Part shown: piece by piece, positions 1 to 8,214 of the stretch
How positions within the stretch are numbered: the stretch's first letter is position 1
Layout: every line of letters begins with the position of its first letter
DNA from: Halovenus salina
GTDB taxonomy: Archaea; Halobacteriota; Halobacteria; Halobacteriales; Haloarculaceae
Direction of reading: 5' to 3'
DNA length: 64,000 nucleotides
Assembly: GCF_026410925.1 (NCBI RefSeq)
Contig: NZ_CP112972.1
Coordinates: 1,116,001-1,180,000, forward strand
Notes under the pieces: generated by a model
What the model was told of the DNA's origin: nothing
Databases searched by the model: none
What the model saw: only the letters and a program-made list of their open reading frames with translations
Translations under genes and position numbers: made by a program

Positions 1-1
1 T

Positions 2-436
2 ATCGCTCCCCATTTCCAGAAGCTGTCGAAGCGGATGAAGGCTCTCGCTGCGTACCTCCTGACAGACCAGGCGTATGCACTCGCTATTGCCCGCTACCGA
101 GAGGAGGATTCGACTCGTTCTGTCGCGTATTATCTCGGTGCTGCAATGACGCTGTGGATAGTCTGGCAAGTGACGACGATTGCTGGCGTCGTGCTCGGAA
201 CGAGCGTTCCCGACTCACTTGGGCTCGAGTTTGCTGTGCCACTGGTCTTTCTGGCCCTGCTGGTTCCAGCGATGGAAGATGGCCCAACAATCGTCGCCGG
301 TATACTCGGTGGCATTGTTGCTGTTGGGACCGCTGGATTGCCGCTCAATCTGGGCTTGCTTATTGGTGCCACAGCGGGTATCGTCGCCGGTCTTCTCACA
401 GAGGTCGCCACGGAGGGGTCACTGAATGGCAACTAG
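2..436 (+). CDS. azlC: AzlC-type branched-chain amino acid exporter subunit (5' end outside window)
   Basis: The frame is open from the window edge, so this is the C-terminal part of a longer protein. It encodes several hydrophobic helices and the motif YLLTDQAYALA, typical of the AzlC/BrnF large subunit, which exports branched-chain amino acids (and some azole analogues) across the cytoplasmic membrane. The stop overlaps the start of the next gene by 11 nt, and that gene is the small partner subunit AzlD, so the two are co-transcribed and probably translationally coupled. The first internal Met (35) is not the true start. The family usually has about 230 residues and about 145 are visible here. 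Confidence 0.85.
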   Translation: MAPHFQKLSKRMKALAAYLLTDQAYALAIARYREEDSTRSVAYYLGAAMTLWIVWQVTTIAGVVLGTSVPDSLGLEFAVPLVFLALLVPAMEDGPTIVAGILGGIVAVGTAGLPLNLGLLIGATAGIVAGLLTEVATEGSLNGN

Positions 437-773
437 CTACTCTGAACCCATCATCTGGGCACTCATTTGTGTAATCGGGATACTGACATTCCTGATTCGG
501 CTGTCGTTCATTGCTCTGTTTGGATATTTCGACGAAATCCCGGCACGGATTGAGCGTGCACTCCGATTCGTTCCCGCGGCTGTGTTAGCCGCACTTGTCT
601 TTCCATCGTTCGTTACCCTCGAACCTGGAGCTGGCGGCATCGCTATCGATACGCTCGTCGCTGGTCTCATCGCTGTCGGCGTCGCCTGGCGGACAGAAAA
701 TGTCTTCTTGACAATCGGAACGGGGATGGTGACCCTCTGGGTCGTTCGATTTGCACTCCTCCCGGCAATCTAA
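426..773 (+). CDS. azlD: AzlD family small subunit of branched-chain amino acid exporter
   Basis: A 115-residue protein with three to four hydrophobic segments. The core RIERALRFVPAAVLAALVFPS matches the conserved AzlD/BrnE region, where a helix with Arg and Pro precedes the second membrane segment. It forms the small subunit of the AzlCD amino-acid exporter in the cytoplasmic membrane. The start ATG lies inside the end of azlC in another frame, which supports coupled expression. Length fits the family (100-115 residues). Confidence 0.85.
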   Translation: MATSYSEPIIWALICVIGILTFLIRLSFIALFGYFDEIPARIERALRFVPAAVLAALVFPSFVTLEPGAGGIAIDTLVAGLIAVGVAWRTENVFLTIGTGMVTLWVVRFALLPAI

Positions 774-886
774 TCGCTCAGTACTACCCATGGATTGACC
801 AATCACAGCGACCTCAAATTAGTCGAGTGTGAACTCACAACGGCACGGTTGAGAGCTACTGAGCCATCGGCTCGAAACGCCTCGGC

Positions 887-1054
887 TTATCGGCTTTCGA
901 GAGCCGCGCCGATGGCAGTGCCGCCGCCAAATCCAATAGCGATACCGAGCGCGAGATTCCCGAGTACCATCCCGAGTGACACGCCGACGGCACCGCCGAG
1001 GCTGACTCCAAGCGCAAGCATTTCGCCGTCGTTCTCGGTGTCTCCAGTGTCCAT
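887..1054 (-). CDS. small glycine-rich (glycine-zipper) membrane protein
   Basis: A 55-residue protein. After a short acidic N-terminus (MDTGDTENDGEM) nearly all of it is small residues with repeated GxxxG spacing (for example GGAVGVSLGMVLG and IGFGGGTAIGAAL), the pattern of glycine-zipper membrane helices. Haloarchaeal genomes contain many such short membrane proteins of unknown function. Frames on both strands are open here. The minus-strand one is preferred for its acidic start and regular helix pattern, while the overlapping plus-strand frame is Pro/Ser/Arg-rich like a shadow. No function can be assigned. Confidence 0.55.
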   Translation of the reverse strand: MDTGDTENDGEMLALGVSLGGAVGVSLGMVLGNLALGIAIGFGGGTAIGAALESR

Positions 1055-1121
1055 CAGTCCGATGTTTCGCTGCCTCTGAAAAAACGGTTTCGTGACACGA
1101 TCAACTGGGTCGTGACTGACT

Positions 1122-2978
1122 CTAGAGGTCTGTCGTCTCCTCGATGTCTCTGATGTAGCCGTCGACTGTCTCCTCCTCGACGTAGTCCTCAAGCTCTGAG
1201 ACCAGGCGGTTGCGCAGGCAGTAGTCGTAGTGGCCGCGGCCGACGTGTTCGACCAGACCAGCCGTCCGTAGCTCCCGATTGTGGGAGTAGGCCGCGGTCC
1301 GGTCTTCCTCGCCGTCAGCCGCAAAGAAGGCATCCAGCGGTGTCGCCGGCCCGAACTCGCGGTAGAAGGCGAGCATCTTGCGCGTCTTCGTGGGCAGTGC
1401 CCCGATGTCCGCCTTACACTCTCTGACGACGAGTGGCTCGGTGTCGCTCTCGTCGACAATCTCTGCGTCGTTTCGGAGGGTGGACTCGATCTGTTCGCGG
1501 GGCGTCTGTGACCGGTCACTCGGCCAGTCCTCGTCGACGCTCTCAGGCGGCGAGCGGAGTTCGCCCAGCAGCTGGTCGGCATCGACGCCGCTGGCCGTTG
1601 TGCTGTTATCCTCCCAGGCAGTGAACGCAGGCTCGTCCCCTGCGGTGACTGTCGCCTCCTGATCGTTCGATTCTGGGCCGGCCGCCTCAAGCAGCGAGCC
1701 ATCGCCGGCCTCGGCTGTCTGCTCGGACTCGCGGCCACCAGCATCCGGCCCGGGAGAGGCCTCTGTCTCTGCACTCGTGTCAAAAATCGACGAGGGGAAC
1801 TCCTGTGCGGACTCTTCGGTCTGTCCGTCGTGCTCGCTCGTCTCGTCGAGTGTCACCTGCTCGCCCGGTATCGATGGGGCGCGTGGGCCAGAGCGCATCC
1901 GTTCTCGTTCTGTCCGGCCGGGCGCAGCTCCCTCGACGTGGCCGACCAGGGCCTCGACAAACTGGTCTGCCATCTGCTGGAGGTCGCGAGCATCCTGGAG
2001 TTCGCGTTCGAGTTCGGCGATCCGGGAATTTTTCTCGTCGAGTTCCTCGCGAAGCTCCGCGATGCGGTTCTCGCGTTCGGCCTCCTCTTCGCTGATCTCT
2101 GTGAGTTCGGAGACGAGGTCGTCGCTGACGCTTTTCAGTTCGGGCCGCTCGAAGTCGTCCAGTCCGGGGGTCGCGCCAGCGTCGAAGGTCTTCTTACGGT
2201 GGAACTGGACGCGGCGAACCTGCTCTGCCCAGTCGGTCATCAGGAAGCCTTCGCCGTCGTCCAGATTCTCAACGGCGTCGGCGTGTTCGCCGTCGATGAT
2301 ACGCTGGACGACCTTCGTGTCGTTGTTCCAGGTCAGTCGGTGCCAGAGCAGCCAGTCACACTGCGTGATGAAATCTTTCTTCACGTCGGCAGGGCGCTGG
2401 CTGATACCACAGATGCCCAGGCCGTGCTTGCGGCCGCGTTTCCCGATCTTGATGAGCATCTTGCCACACTCCCCAACCGAGCCGCGTTCGGGGATGTACT
2501 CGTGGACTTCCTCGACGAGCAACAGAAACGGCTGTTTTTGCTTTTTCGCCTTCGCAAAGAGGCTCCGTGCAACCGCTGTCAGTAACTCCTCGGCCTCGCT
2601 CTCGTCGAGATAGCTCGATACGTCAAGGATGATAGGGACGTTCTGTTCGAGGGCGAGCGAGGCGATTTTCTCGGCGTGTTCGGTCGTCACCTGGATATCA
2701 CACTCCTCGTCACCGCCGACGTGGAGGATCTCGTACTCCTCTTTGAGGCCGTAGTACTCGCCGTCGATGTCGACGATCAACAGCCCGAACTCGTTGTCGA
2801 GCAGCTTCTCGGCGATGACGCTGGCGGAGTTCGACTTGCCGGAGCCGCTCTTGCCGGTGACGAACCCGCGACCAGTCAGCAACTCGACGACTGGAAGGGA
2901 GACATCCGTGCCGGGCTGGTCGCTCCCACAGGGCCCGTCACTGGTTTCGGCGACAGTGATGTGTGTTGTCTCGGCCAT
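1122..2978 (-). CDS. HerA-like ATPase (DUF87) with acidic linker and C-terminal winged helix
   Basis: 618 residues. The N-terminal half is an FtsK/HerA-type P-loop motor: Walker A GKSGSGKSN near residue 42, a Walker-B-like LLLVEEVHEYIPERG near 150, and the downstream HGLGICGISQRPADVKKDF typical of DUF87 ATPases. A coiled-coil stretch (about 270-335, rich in EELDEKNSRIAELEREL heptads) follows. Then comes a long low-complexity acidic linker (about 340-510) and a C-terminal winged-helix-like segment (about 515-600, KTRKMLAFYREFG...NRELRTAGLVEHVG). HerA motors act with nucleases in DNA end processing, but no nurA, mre11 or rad50 lies nearby, so the role is open. It is divergent from moxR. The start ATG gives a plausible beta-barrel-like N-terminus. 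Confidence 0.8.
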   Translation of the reverse strand: MAETTHITVAETSDGPCGSDQPGTDVSLPVVELLTGRGFVTGKSGSGKSNSASVIAEKLLDNEFGLLIVDIDGEYYGLKEEYEILHVGGDEECDIQVTTEHAEKIASLALEQNVPIILDVSSYLDESEAEELLTAVARSLFAKAKKQKQPFLLLVEEVHEYIPERGSVGECGKMLIKIGKRGRKHGLGICGISQRPADVKKDFITQCDWLLWHRLTWNNDTKVVQRIIDGEHADAVENLDDGEGFLMTDWAEQVRRVQFHRKKTFDAGATPGLDDFERPELKSVSDDLVSELTEISEEEAERENRIAELREELDEKNSRIAELERELQDARDLQQMADQFVEALVGHVEGAAPGRTERERMRSGPRAPSIPGEQVTLDETSEHDGQTEESAQEFPSSIFDTSAETEASPGPDAGGRESEQTAEAGDGSLLEAAGPESNDQEATVTAGDEPAFTAWEDNSTTASGVDADQLLGELRSPPESVDEDWPSDRSQTPREQIESTLRNDAEIVDESDTEPLVVRECKADIGALPTKTRKMLAFYREFGPATPLDAFFAADGEEDRTAAYSHNRELRTAGLVEHVGRGHYDYCLRNRLVSELEDYVEEETVDGYIRDIEETTDL

Positions 2979-3152
2979 ACGCAGTTATCGAATACGTGGC
3001 CGTCGCCCCCCATAATGCCTCGTCAGACAGACGACAGACGGCACAACTACATCGTGTGAGATAGTGACAAGACAGCACGTTTACTAACCTCGGGATGCAA
3101 GAGGGTACCTAGCGAACCTGCGGTTCACGTCGGCTGCTATCAAGATGAATCT
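2979..3152. promoter_or_regulatory. divergent intergenic region between HerA-like ATPase and moxR
   Basis: A 174-bp spacer between two genes pointing away from each other, so it must hold promoters for both. A short AT-rich patch (cgtttactaacc, around 3078-3090) is the best TATA candidate for the rightward operon. No operator repeat is evident. Confidence 0.35.
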
Positions 3153-4127
3153 ATGACGAATCCCGAGACAGACCTTCAGGAGGCGGAACAGGGCACACCC
3201 CCGGATGGGGTGGGTGTCGAAACGGCAAGCGAGGTGGCGACGACAGTTATCGAGAACGTCGAAGAAGTGGTCGTCGGCGGCCGCGACCAGATCGAGCACG
3301 TCATGACCGCGCTGTTGGGGCGTGGACACGTGCTGTTAGAGGACGTTCCAGGCGTGGGCAAGACGATGCTCGCACGATCTATCGCCCGGTCGTTCGACGG
3401 CACGTTCAAACGTGTGCAGTTCACGCCGGACCTACTCCCCTCGGACGTGACCGGCGTCAACGTCTATAACCAACAGACCCAAGAGTTCGAGTTCCGTCCA
3501 GGCCCAGTTTTCGCGAACGTGGTTCTGGGCGACGAAATTAACCGTGCACCGCCGAAGACTCAGTCGGCGCTGCTAGAGGCGATGGAGGAGAAACAGGTCA
3601 CCGTCGATGGTGAGACCCACAGCCTCGACGACCCCTTCAGCGTCATCGCGACCCAGAACACCGTCGAAGGCGACCAGGCCTACGAGCTCCCGATGGCCGA
3701 GCTCGACCGGTTCACCAAGACCGTGACGCTCGGCTACCCCGACCCCTACGAGGAAGTCGAGATGCTCGACCGGGTCGTCGGCAACCATCCCATTGAGGAG
3801 CTGACCCCGGCAGTCACCCTCGCCGAGTTCCGCCAGGCCAGAGACCGGGCAGCAGAGGTGACCGTCTCCAGGGACATCCGCGAGTACGCCACGGAACTGG
3901 CGAACTACACGCGTGAACACGCGAGTCTGGGCGCGAGTCCGCGGGGCACAATCTCGCTGCTCCGTGCCTCACAGGGCCGTGCACTGTTGTCCGGGCGCGA
4001 TTACGTCGTTCCTGACGACGTACAGACCGAAGCCATCCCAGTCCTCAGACACCGAATCCGGACCGGCCGTGACGAGGACAGCACAGCACTCCTCAGAGAG
4101 GCGCTCGAATCGGTCGACCCTGAGTGA
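3153..4127 (+). CDS. MoxR family AAA+ ATPase
   Basis: 324 residues. It has a MoxR-type AAA core: Walker A DVPGVGKTM near residue 64, Walker B VVLGDEINRAPPKTQ near 125, sensor-type ATQNTVEGDQAYELPMAELDRF near 166, and a C-terminal lid ending in a short acidic tail. MoxR ATPases act as chaperones for assembly or activation of partner proteins, often VWA or DUF58 proteins. It is the first gene of an operon: the stop codon is followed after 1 nt by the ATG of a DUF58 protein, then a transglutaminase-domain membrane protein. That is a widely conserved MoxR/DUF58/TgpA cluster. Confidence 0.9.
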   Translation: MTNPETDLQEAEQGTPPDGVGVETASEVATTVIENVEEVVVGGRDQIEHVMTALLGRGHVLLEDVPGVGKTMLARSIARSFDGTFKRVQFTPDLLPSDVTGVNVYNQQTQEFEFRPGPVFANVVLGDEINRAPPKTQSALLEAMEEKQVTVDGETHSLDDPFSVIATQNTVEGDQAYELPMAELDRFTKTVTLGYPDPYEEVEMLDRVVGNHPIEELTPAVTLAEFRQARDRAAEVTVSRDIREYATELANYTREHASLGASPRGTISLLRASQGRALLSGRDYVVPDDVQTEAIPVLRHRIRTGRDEDSTALLREALESVDPE

Positions 4128-4128
4128 T

Positions 4129-5139
4129 ATGCAGCTAACACGTCGTGGCCGGGCCGCGGTCGGGGTAGTGGTTCTGTCAGTGGTGGCCGGCTGGCTGTTC
4201 GGTGCGCGGTCGCTCAACGCCGTCGCCGCGCCAACCCTCGGCGCGCTCGTGGCAGGCGCGGTGGTGCTCGCCCGCAACGAAGAGCCGACGGTGACGCTAT
4301 CCTCGGTCGACGCTGGCTTTCCCGGCGAGTCGCGGACAATGACAGTATCATTCTCGGGTACCGGGCTGGCGACTGTCTCACTCGACATGCCCGAAGAAAT
4401 CGAGAAAGCAACCGACGGCCAGCGGATAACGCTGCCCCAGACCGTCGACTACGAACTCGAGCTGGCGGGTCGGGGCATCCACAGTGTCGGACTCTCCGCG
4501 CTTGTACTTCGCGGGCCACTCGGGTTGCTCGAACGGCGTGTCGAGGTCGAGGGGACGACCGACGTAACCGTCTACCCACAGCGGTACACGGTTGCCGACA
4601 GCGCGGTGCTCGCCGAGCTGTTCGCAGACGAACTGGAGGCCGAACGCCAGGAGTTCGACCGGCTCCGGGAGTACCAGCCGGGTGACCCGCTGCGACGCAT
4701 CCACTGGAAGTCGAGCGCGAAACACGACGAGTTCCTCGTCGCGGAGTTCGCACCGACCGAGCGCGACGAGACCGTGACGATTGTCGGAACTGTCCCACCC
4801 GGCGAGATCGACGAGATGGCCCGCATCGCGGCGACGATAGCCGACCTCGCTTTCGCGGCCGACCACAGCGTTGAGGTGGCGACACCAACGGGCCACGTTC
4901 AGCCAGGGAAGGGTGAGACACACCGTGAGAGCGTGCTCGGCTTGCTCGCCCGGACGAGCCACGGGACGAACGCTCCAGTCGGCTCCGAGGCGGCCGACGT
5001 AGAGATTACGTACGTTCGGCGCGAGCTCGTCGTCCGTGTCGGGACCGCAGAGTACAGCATTTCCGAGTTCCTCGACCGCCTCGGCGGCGCTGTCGAGACA
5101 GCGGTCGAGTCGTCGACTGCCCCCGAGGTGACACCATGA
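4129..5139 (+). CDS. DUF58 domain membrane-anchored protein
   Basis: 336 residues from the ATG at 4129, one base after the moxR stop. An upstream in-frame start would run through moxR and is rejected. Two hydrophobic N-terminal helices (about 8-50) anchor the protein. The diagnostic DUF58 motif REYQPGDPLRRIHWKSSAKHDE lies near residues 177-200. DUF58 proteins are structurally VWA-like and work with MoxR ATPases, so a role in assembling or activating an envelope complex is inferred. The last codons overlap the start of the transglutaminase gene by 4 nt (ATGA). Confidence 0.87.
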   Translation: MQLTRRGRAAVGVVVLSVVAGWLFGARSLNAVAAPTLGALVAGAVVLARNEEPTVTLSSVDAGFPGESRTMTVSFSGTGLATVSLDMPEEIEKATDGQRITLPQTVDYELELAGRGIHSVGLSALVLRGPLGLLERRVEVEGTTDVTVYPQRYTVADSAVLAELFADELEAERQEFDRLREYQPGDPLRRIHWKSSAKHDEFLVAEFAPTERDETVTIVGTVPPGEIDEMARIAATIADLAFAADHSVEVATPTGHVQPGKGETHRESVLGLLARTSHGTNAPVGSEAADVEITYVRRELVVRVGTAEYSISEFLDRLGGAVETAVESSTAPEVTP

Positions 5140-7301
5140 CAGAACAGCGAACGCCCGTGGCCTGGCTCGACAACTCACTCGGTGCAGTGCCGCTTGCTCG
5201 CGTGTTCGCACTCGGGGGAACAGTAGGGCTGCTCGCCTCGTTTTTGTTCGTGCTCTACGATGTCGTCGGCACGGTCGGCGACCCGACCCTGTTCTACCCG
5301 GTCGTGCTGGCGACACTGCTCTCGGCGACGCTGCTCTCGCGCGTGCTCGACCTCACCGGTGCCCTCGTGGTGACGGCACTGCTGTTTGTCACGGGGACAG
5401 GGTGGCACATCCTGACGCTGGATGTCAATGTCGACATGCTCACCCTAGTGAGCAACAATGTCGAGTTGCTCACCGGCGAGAGCGTGCTCCGAATTCGACA
5501 GGCCGACGTGTGGGCGCTGACGGTCGTCCCGACGCCGGTGTTCGTCACGTGGTATCTCGCTCTCCGGGAGCACTATCTCGGCGCTGTCGTCGCGGGCGGC
5601 GGGATGCTCACCTACGTCGTGTTGACCGGCGACGCCGGGACGACGGTGACGCTGCTCGGCGTCGTCTCTGGGGCAGTCGTCGTCGCCTTCGGCGAGATAG
5701 AGGTTGGCGGCTGGCCCGGTGCAGCCGACCAAGCTGTTGTCGTGCTCGCGGTGATGGTACTCGTCCCACTCGCCGTCACCATCGTGCCCGGCGGAGCCGC
5801 CAGCCCAGTATCGTTTCTCGGCGACGACACCGGGACGATGGAGGGCGCGGTCATCAGCGACGACTCCTCGCTGGACATTGTCGGCGAGGTTGAGCAGACA
5901 GCCGAGCCCCGGTTTGTCGTCACGAGTGAGGAGCCTCGGCTCTGGCGGACCGGAAGCTACGACCGGTACACCGGCGGCGGCTGGATACGAACTGGGGGGT
6001 CCTCGTCGCTTGCTTCGACCGATGTGGACGGACCACGCGGTCCAACCCGAGAGGTGACACACGAGATTCGGGCCAGACAGGACCTGGAGATCTTCCCGAC
6101 GGCGTGGCAGCCCATCGCAGTCGAGGACTCAGTCGCCGCCGAGACAGTTGTGAACGACGACGGCGGCTTCGGCCTCGGTCGGACGTTCAGCGAGGGCGAG
6201 ACAATCGAGGTCCAGAGCGCGGTACCAAACGCCAGCAGGGAAGCACTTGTCGACGCAGGAACGAACTACCCCGAGTCGATTCGGGAGCGGTACACACAAC
6301 TTCCCAGCAGTACACCTGACCGGGTCGGCGAGCGAACCGAACAGATAATACAGGGCACGGACTCGGCGTACGAGGCAGCCGTCGCTATCGAGCAGTGGCT
6401 CGAATCGAACCGTGAGTACTCGCTGGACGTCGACCGTCCGGAGGGTGACATCGCAGACGCGTTCCTGTTCGAGATGAGCAGCGGATACTGCACCTACTAC
6501 GCGACCACGATGGCCACGATGCTCCGTTCACAGGGCATCCCGGCTCGAATGGCAGTCGGCTACACCCCCGGCGAAGCTGTCGGCGAGAACGAGTATCTCG
6601 TTCGGGGCCTGAACTCACACACGTGGGTCGAGGTGTATTTCCCGGGGGTCGGCTGGGTCGAGTTCGACCCGACGCCACCAGACCCGCGACAGGAGACAGA
6701 ACAGGGCGCAATCGGTAGCACCGGCGGGTCCGACGGTGACGGGAGTGACAGTGAGGGAGTCGATACAGACGGCCGACAGGCAGGCATCGAGGAGGTAGCC
6801 GAACAGGAGCCGAACGCGACCCCAGACGACCTTCCCGGCGCGGCAGTCGACGAGCAGATACAGCGCGGGACAGGACTCTCCCCGAGCGATGGAGCCGGGG
6901 ACGAAGGAGGCCAAGCGGGCGGCGGGTTCAGTGTTCCGACCCCGTCCCGCGGTCAGGTGACAGTCTCGCTGGTGGCAGTTGCCGGCCTCGTCGCCTGGAC
7001 TCGCCAGGCAGGCCTCGCCGGAAGCGTCCTTCGACGGCTCTCGGTTCGGTTCCAGCGCCGCGCTGACCCCGAAACGGACATCGAGCGGGCCTACGAGCGG
7101 CTGTTGCTCGTCCTCGAAGACCGCCACCGGCCGCGTCGAACCGGCGAGACGGCACGGCAGTACGTCGACGATATCTACGCCAGCGACGAGGCCCGCCGCG
7201 TCCTCGAACTGTACGAACAGGCCCGCTACGCTGACGGCGTGACCCGAGACGACGCAGACGAGGCAATCGAGCTTGTCGAAGAAATCCGCGCAACGAAGTA
7301 G
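5136..7301 (+). CDS. TgpA-like membrane protein with transglutaminase core and DUF4129-like tail
   Basis: 721 residues. About six N-terminal membrane helices (20-220) are followed by an extracytoplasmic region. The transglutaminase/protease fold shows the catalytic triad: Cys in SSGYCTYYATTMATML near 450, His in RGLNSHTWVEVYF near 490, and Asp in GWVEFDPTPPDP. A Gly/Asp/Ser-rich linker follows, then one further membrane helix (about 610-630) and a cytoplasmic helical tail of DUF4129 type (ERAYERLLLVLEDRHRPRR). Its overlap with the DUF58 gene and order after moxR match the conserved cluster. Substrate and reaction (protease or crosslinking) are unknown; a role in cell-surface protein processing is inferred. 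Confidence 0.87.
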   Translation: MTEQRTPVAWLDNSLGAVPLARVFALGGTVGLLASFLFVLYDVVGTVGDPTLFYPVVLATLLSATLLSRVLDLTGALVVTALLFVTGTGWHILTLDVNVDMLTLVSNNVELLTGESVLRIRQADVWALTVVPTPVFVTWYLALREHYLGAVVAGGGMLTYVVLTGDAGTTVTLLGVVSGAVVVAFGEIEVGGWPGAADQAVVVLAVMVLVPLAVTIVPGGAASPVSFLGDDTGTMEGAVISDDSSLDIVGEVEQTAEPRFVVTSEEPRLWRTGSYDRYTGGGWIRTGGSSSLASTDVDGPRGPTREVTHEIRARQDLEIFPTAWQPIAVEDSVAAETVVNDDGGFGLGRTFSEGETIEVQSAVPNASREALVDAGTNYPESIRERYTQLPSSTPDRVGERTEQIIQGTDSAYEAAVAIEQWLESNREYSLDVDRPEGDIADAFLFEMSSGYCTYYATTMATMLRSQGIPARMAVGYTPGEAVGENEYLVRGLNSHTWVEVYFPGVGWVEFDPTPPDPRQETEQGAIGSTGGSDGDGSDSEGVDTDGRQAGIEEVAEQEPNATPDDLPGAAVDEQIQRGTGLSPSDGAGDEGGQAGGGFSVPTPSRGQVTVSLVAVAGLVAWTRQAGLAGSVLRRLSVRFQRRADPETDIERAYERLLLVLEDRHRPRRTGETARQYVDDIYASDEARRVLELYEQARYADGVTRDDADEAIELVEEIRATK

Positions 7302-7385
7302 GTACACGCGACAGACAGCAATTCACCGGGTGTGCCGGCCGTCCCGACAGTGTTTAGTGTATCCCTTTCGTACGTCGAGCCTGTA

Positions 7386-7685
7386 ATGTCGGAAGTCTGC
7401 TCGACGTGTGGGCTGCCCGAGGAGCTTTGTGTCTGTGAAGACGTCGCCAAAGACTCCCAGGAAATCACCGTCCGCATCGACGAGCGCCGCTACGGAAAAG
7501 AGGTAACGATTATCGAAGGATTCGACCCCAGCGACGTCGATATGGACAGCCTATCCTCGGACTTGAAATCCAAGTTCGCCTGTGGAGGAACTGTCGACGA
7601 CGGACAGATCGAGCTCCAAGGGAATCACACTGGCCGCGTCGAGGATTTCCTCCGCGACAAAGGATTCAACGTCGGGCAGTCATAA
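7386..7685 (+). CDS. translation initiation factor aIF1 (SUI1 family)
   Basis: 99 residues from the ATG at 7386. A short Cys-bearing N-terminus ([15 protein letters not shown], a likely zinc site) precedes the SUI1 fold: [20 protein letters not shown], then [30 protein letters not shown]. This is the archaeal counterpart of eIF1, which binds the small ribosomal subunit near the P site and secures correct start-codon selection. Length and motifs fit the family fully. The upstream in-frame extension lacks similarity and is not used. Confidence 0.93.
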   Translation: MSEVCSTCGLPEELCVCEDVAKDSQEITVRIDERRYGKEVTIIEGFDPSDVDMDSLSSDLKSKFACGGTVDDGQIELQGNHTGRVEDFLRDKGFNVGQS

Positions 7686-7688
7686 CAA

Positions 7689-8126
7689 TCAGAGCGTCAT
7701 TGACCGCTGTGCGCTGTTTTTGAGCGCATCCGACCGACCGTACGATCCCGGAGCGACAGCAACGGTCTCGACGCCAGCGGCCGCCGCCCGTTCGAGTGCT
7801 GGCTTGAAGTCGGTGTCTCGCGAGACGACCACCAGCACGTCGATATCGTCCTCGACGGCGGCGGCTGTCGCATCGACGGCCAGTCGCACGTCAACGTCGC
7901 CGCTGGTCGTCACGACCGCGAACCCTCTCGCCTCTGCGGCCTGAACCAGTTTCGGTGTCGCGTGCTCGTCAAGGTAGAGACGCGTCATCGTCCGTCGTCC
8001 CTCATCATCGGCCAGTTCACGCAGGTCGTCGAGGTCGACATCGAACTCGTCGCGGAAGACGTTCGGACCGTCGACGAACAGGCCGACCCGTGGCGGCCGG
8101 TCTCCGAGCCGTCCCAGCAGTCCCAT
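7689..8126 (-). CDS. NYN (PIN-like) domain protein, LabA/DUF88 family
   Basis: 145 residues, from the ATG at 8126. Acidic residues of a NYN nuclease-like fold are visible: VGLFVDGPNVFRDEF near 14-28, GDVDVRLAVDA near 76-86 and VLVVVSRDTDFKPALE near 97-112. NYN domains belong to the PIN-like superfamily and usually bind a metal to cleave RNA, though an enzymatic role here is inferred only. It converges on the aIF1 gene with a 3-nt gap and is divergent from serS. The open frame continues upstream without similarity, so the start at 8126 is chosen. Confidence 0.85.
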   Translation of the reverse strand: MGLLGRLGDRPPRVGLFVDGPNVFRDEFDVDLDDLRELADDEGRRTMTRLYLDEHATPKLVQAAEARGFAVVTTSGDVDVRLAVDATAAAVEDDIDVLVVVSRDTDFKPALERAAAAGVETVAVAPGSYGRSDALKNSAQRSMTL

Positions 8127-8214
8127 ACGCTCTGCTGTCGGCGGGCGTGTATAGTGGTTCCGACAGCGGACGACAAACGACATGGTTTTGCGAGATGACC
8201 GAGAACGCCTAGCC

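Noticed and set aside
1777..2613. Long plus-strand open frame inside the HerA-like gene
   Set aside because: Ser/Arg-rich composition, no motifs, and complete overlap with a clear ATPase gene; a codon-bias shadow.
3913..4128. Upstream in-frame start for the DUF58 gene
   Set aside because: It would run through the end of moxR in another frame; the ATG at 4129 lies one base after the moxR stop and gives the normal N-terminus.
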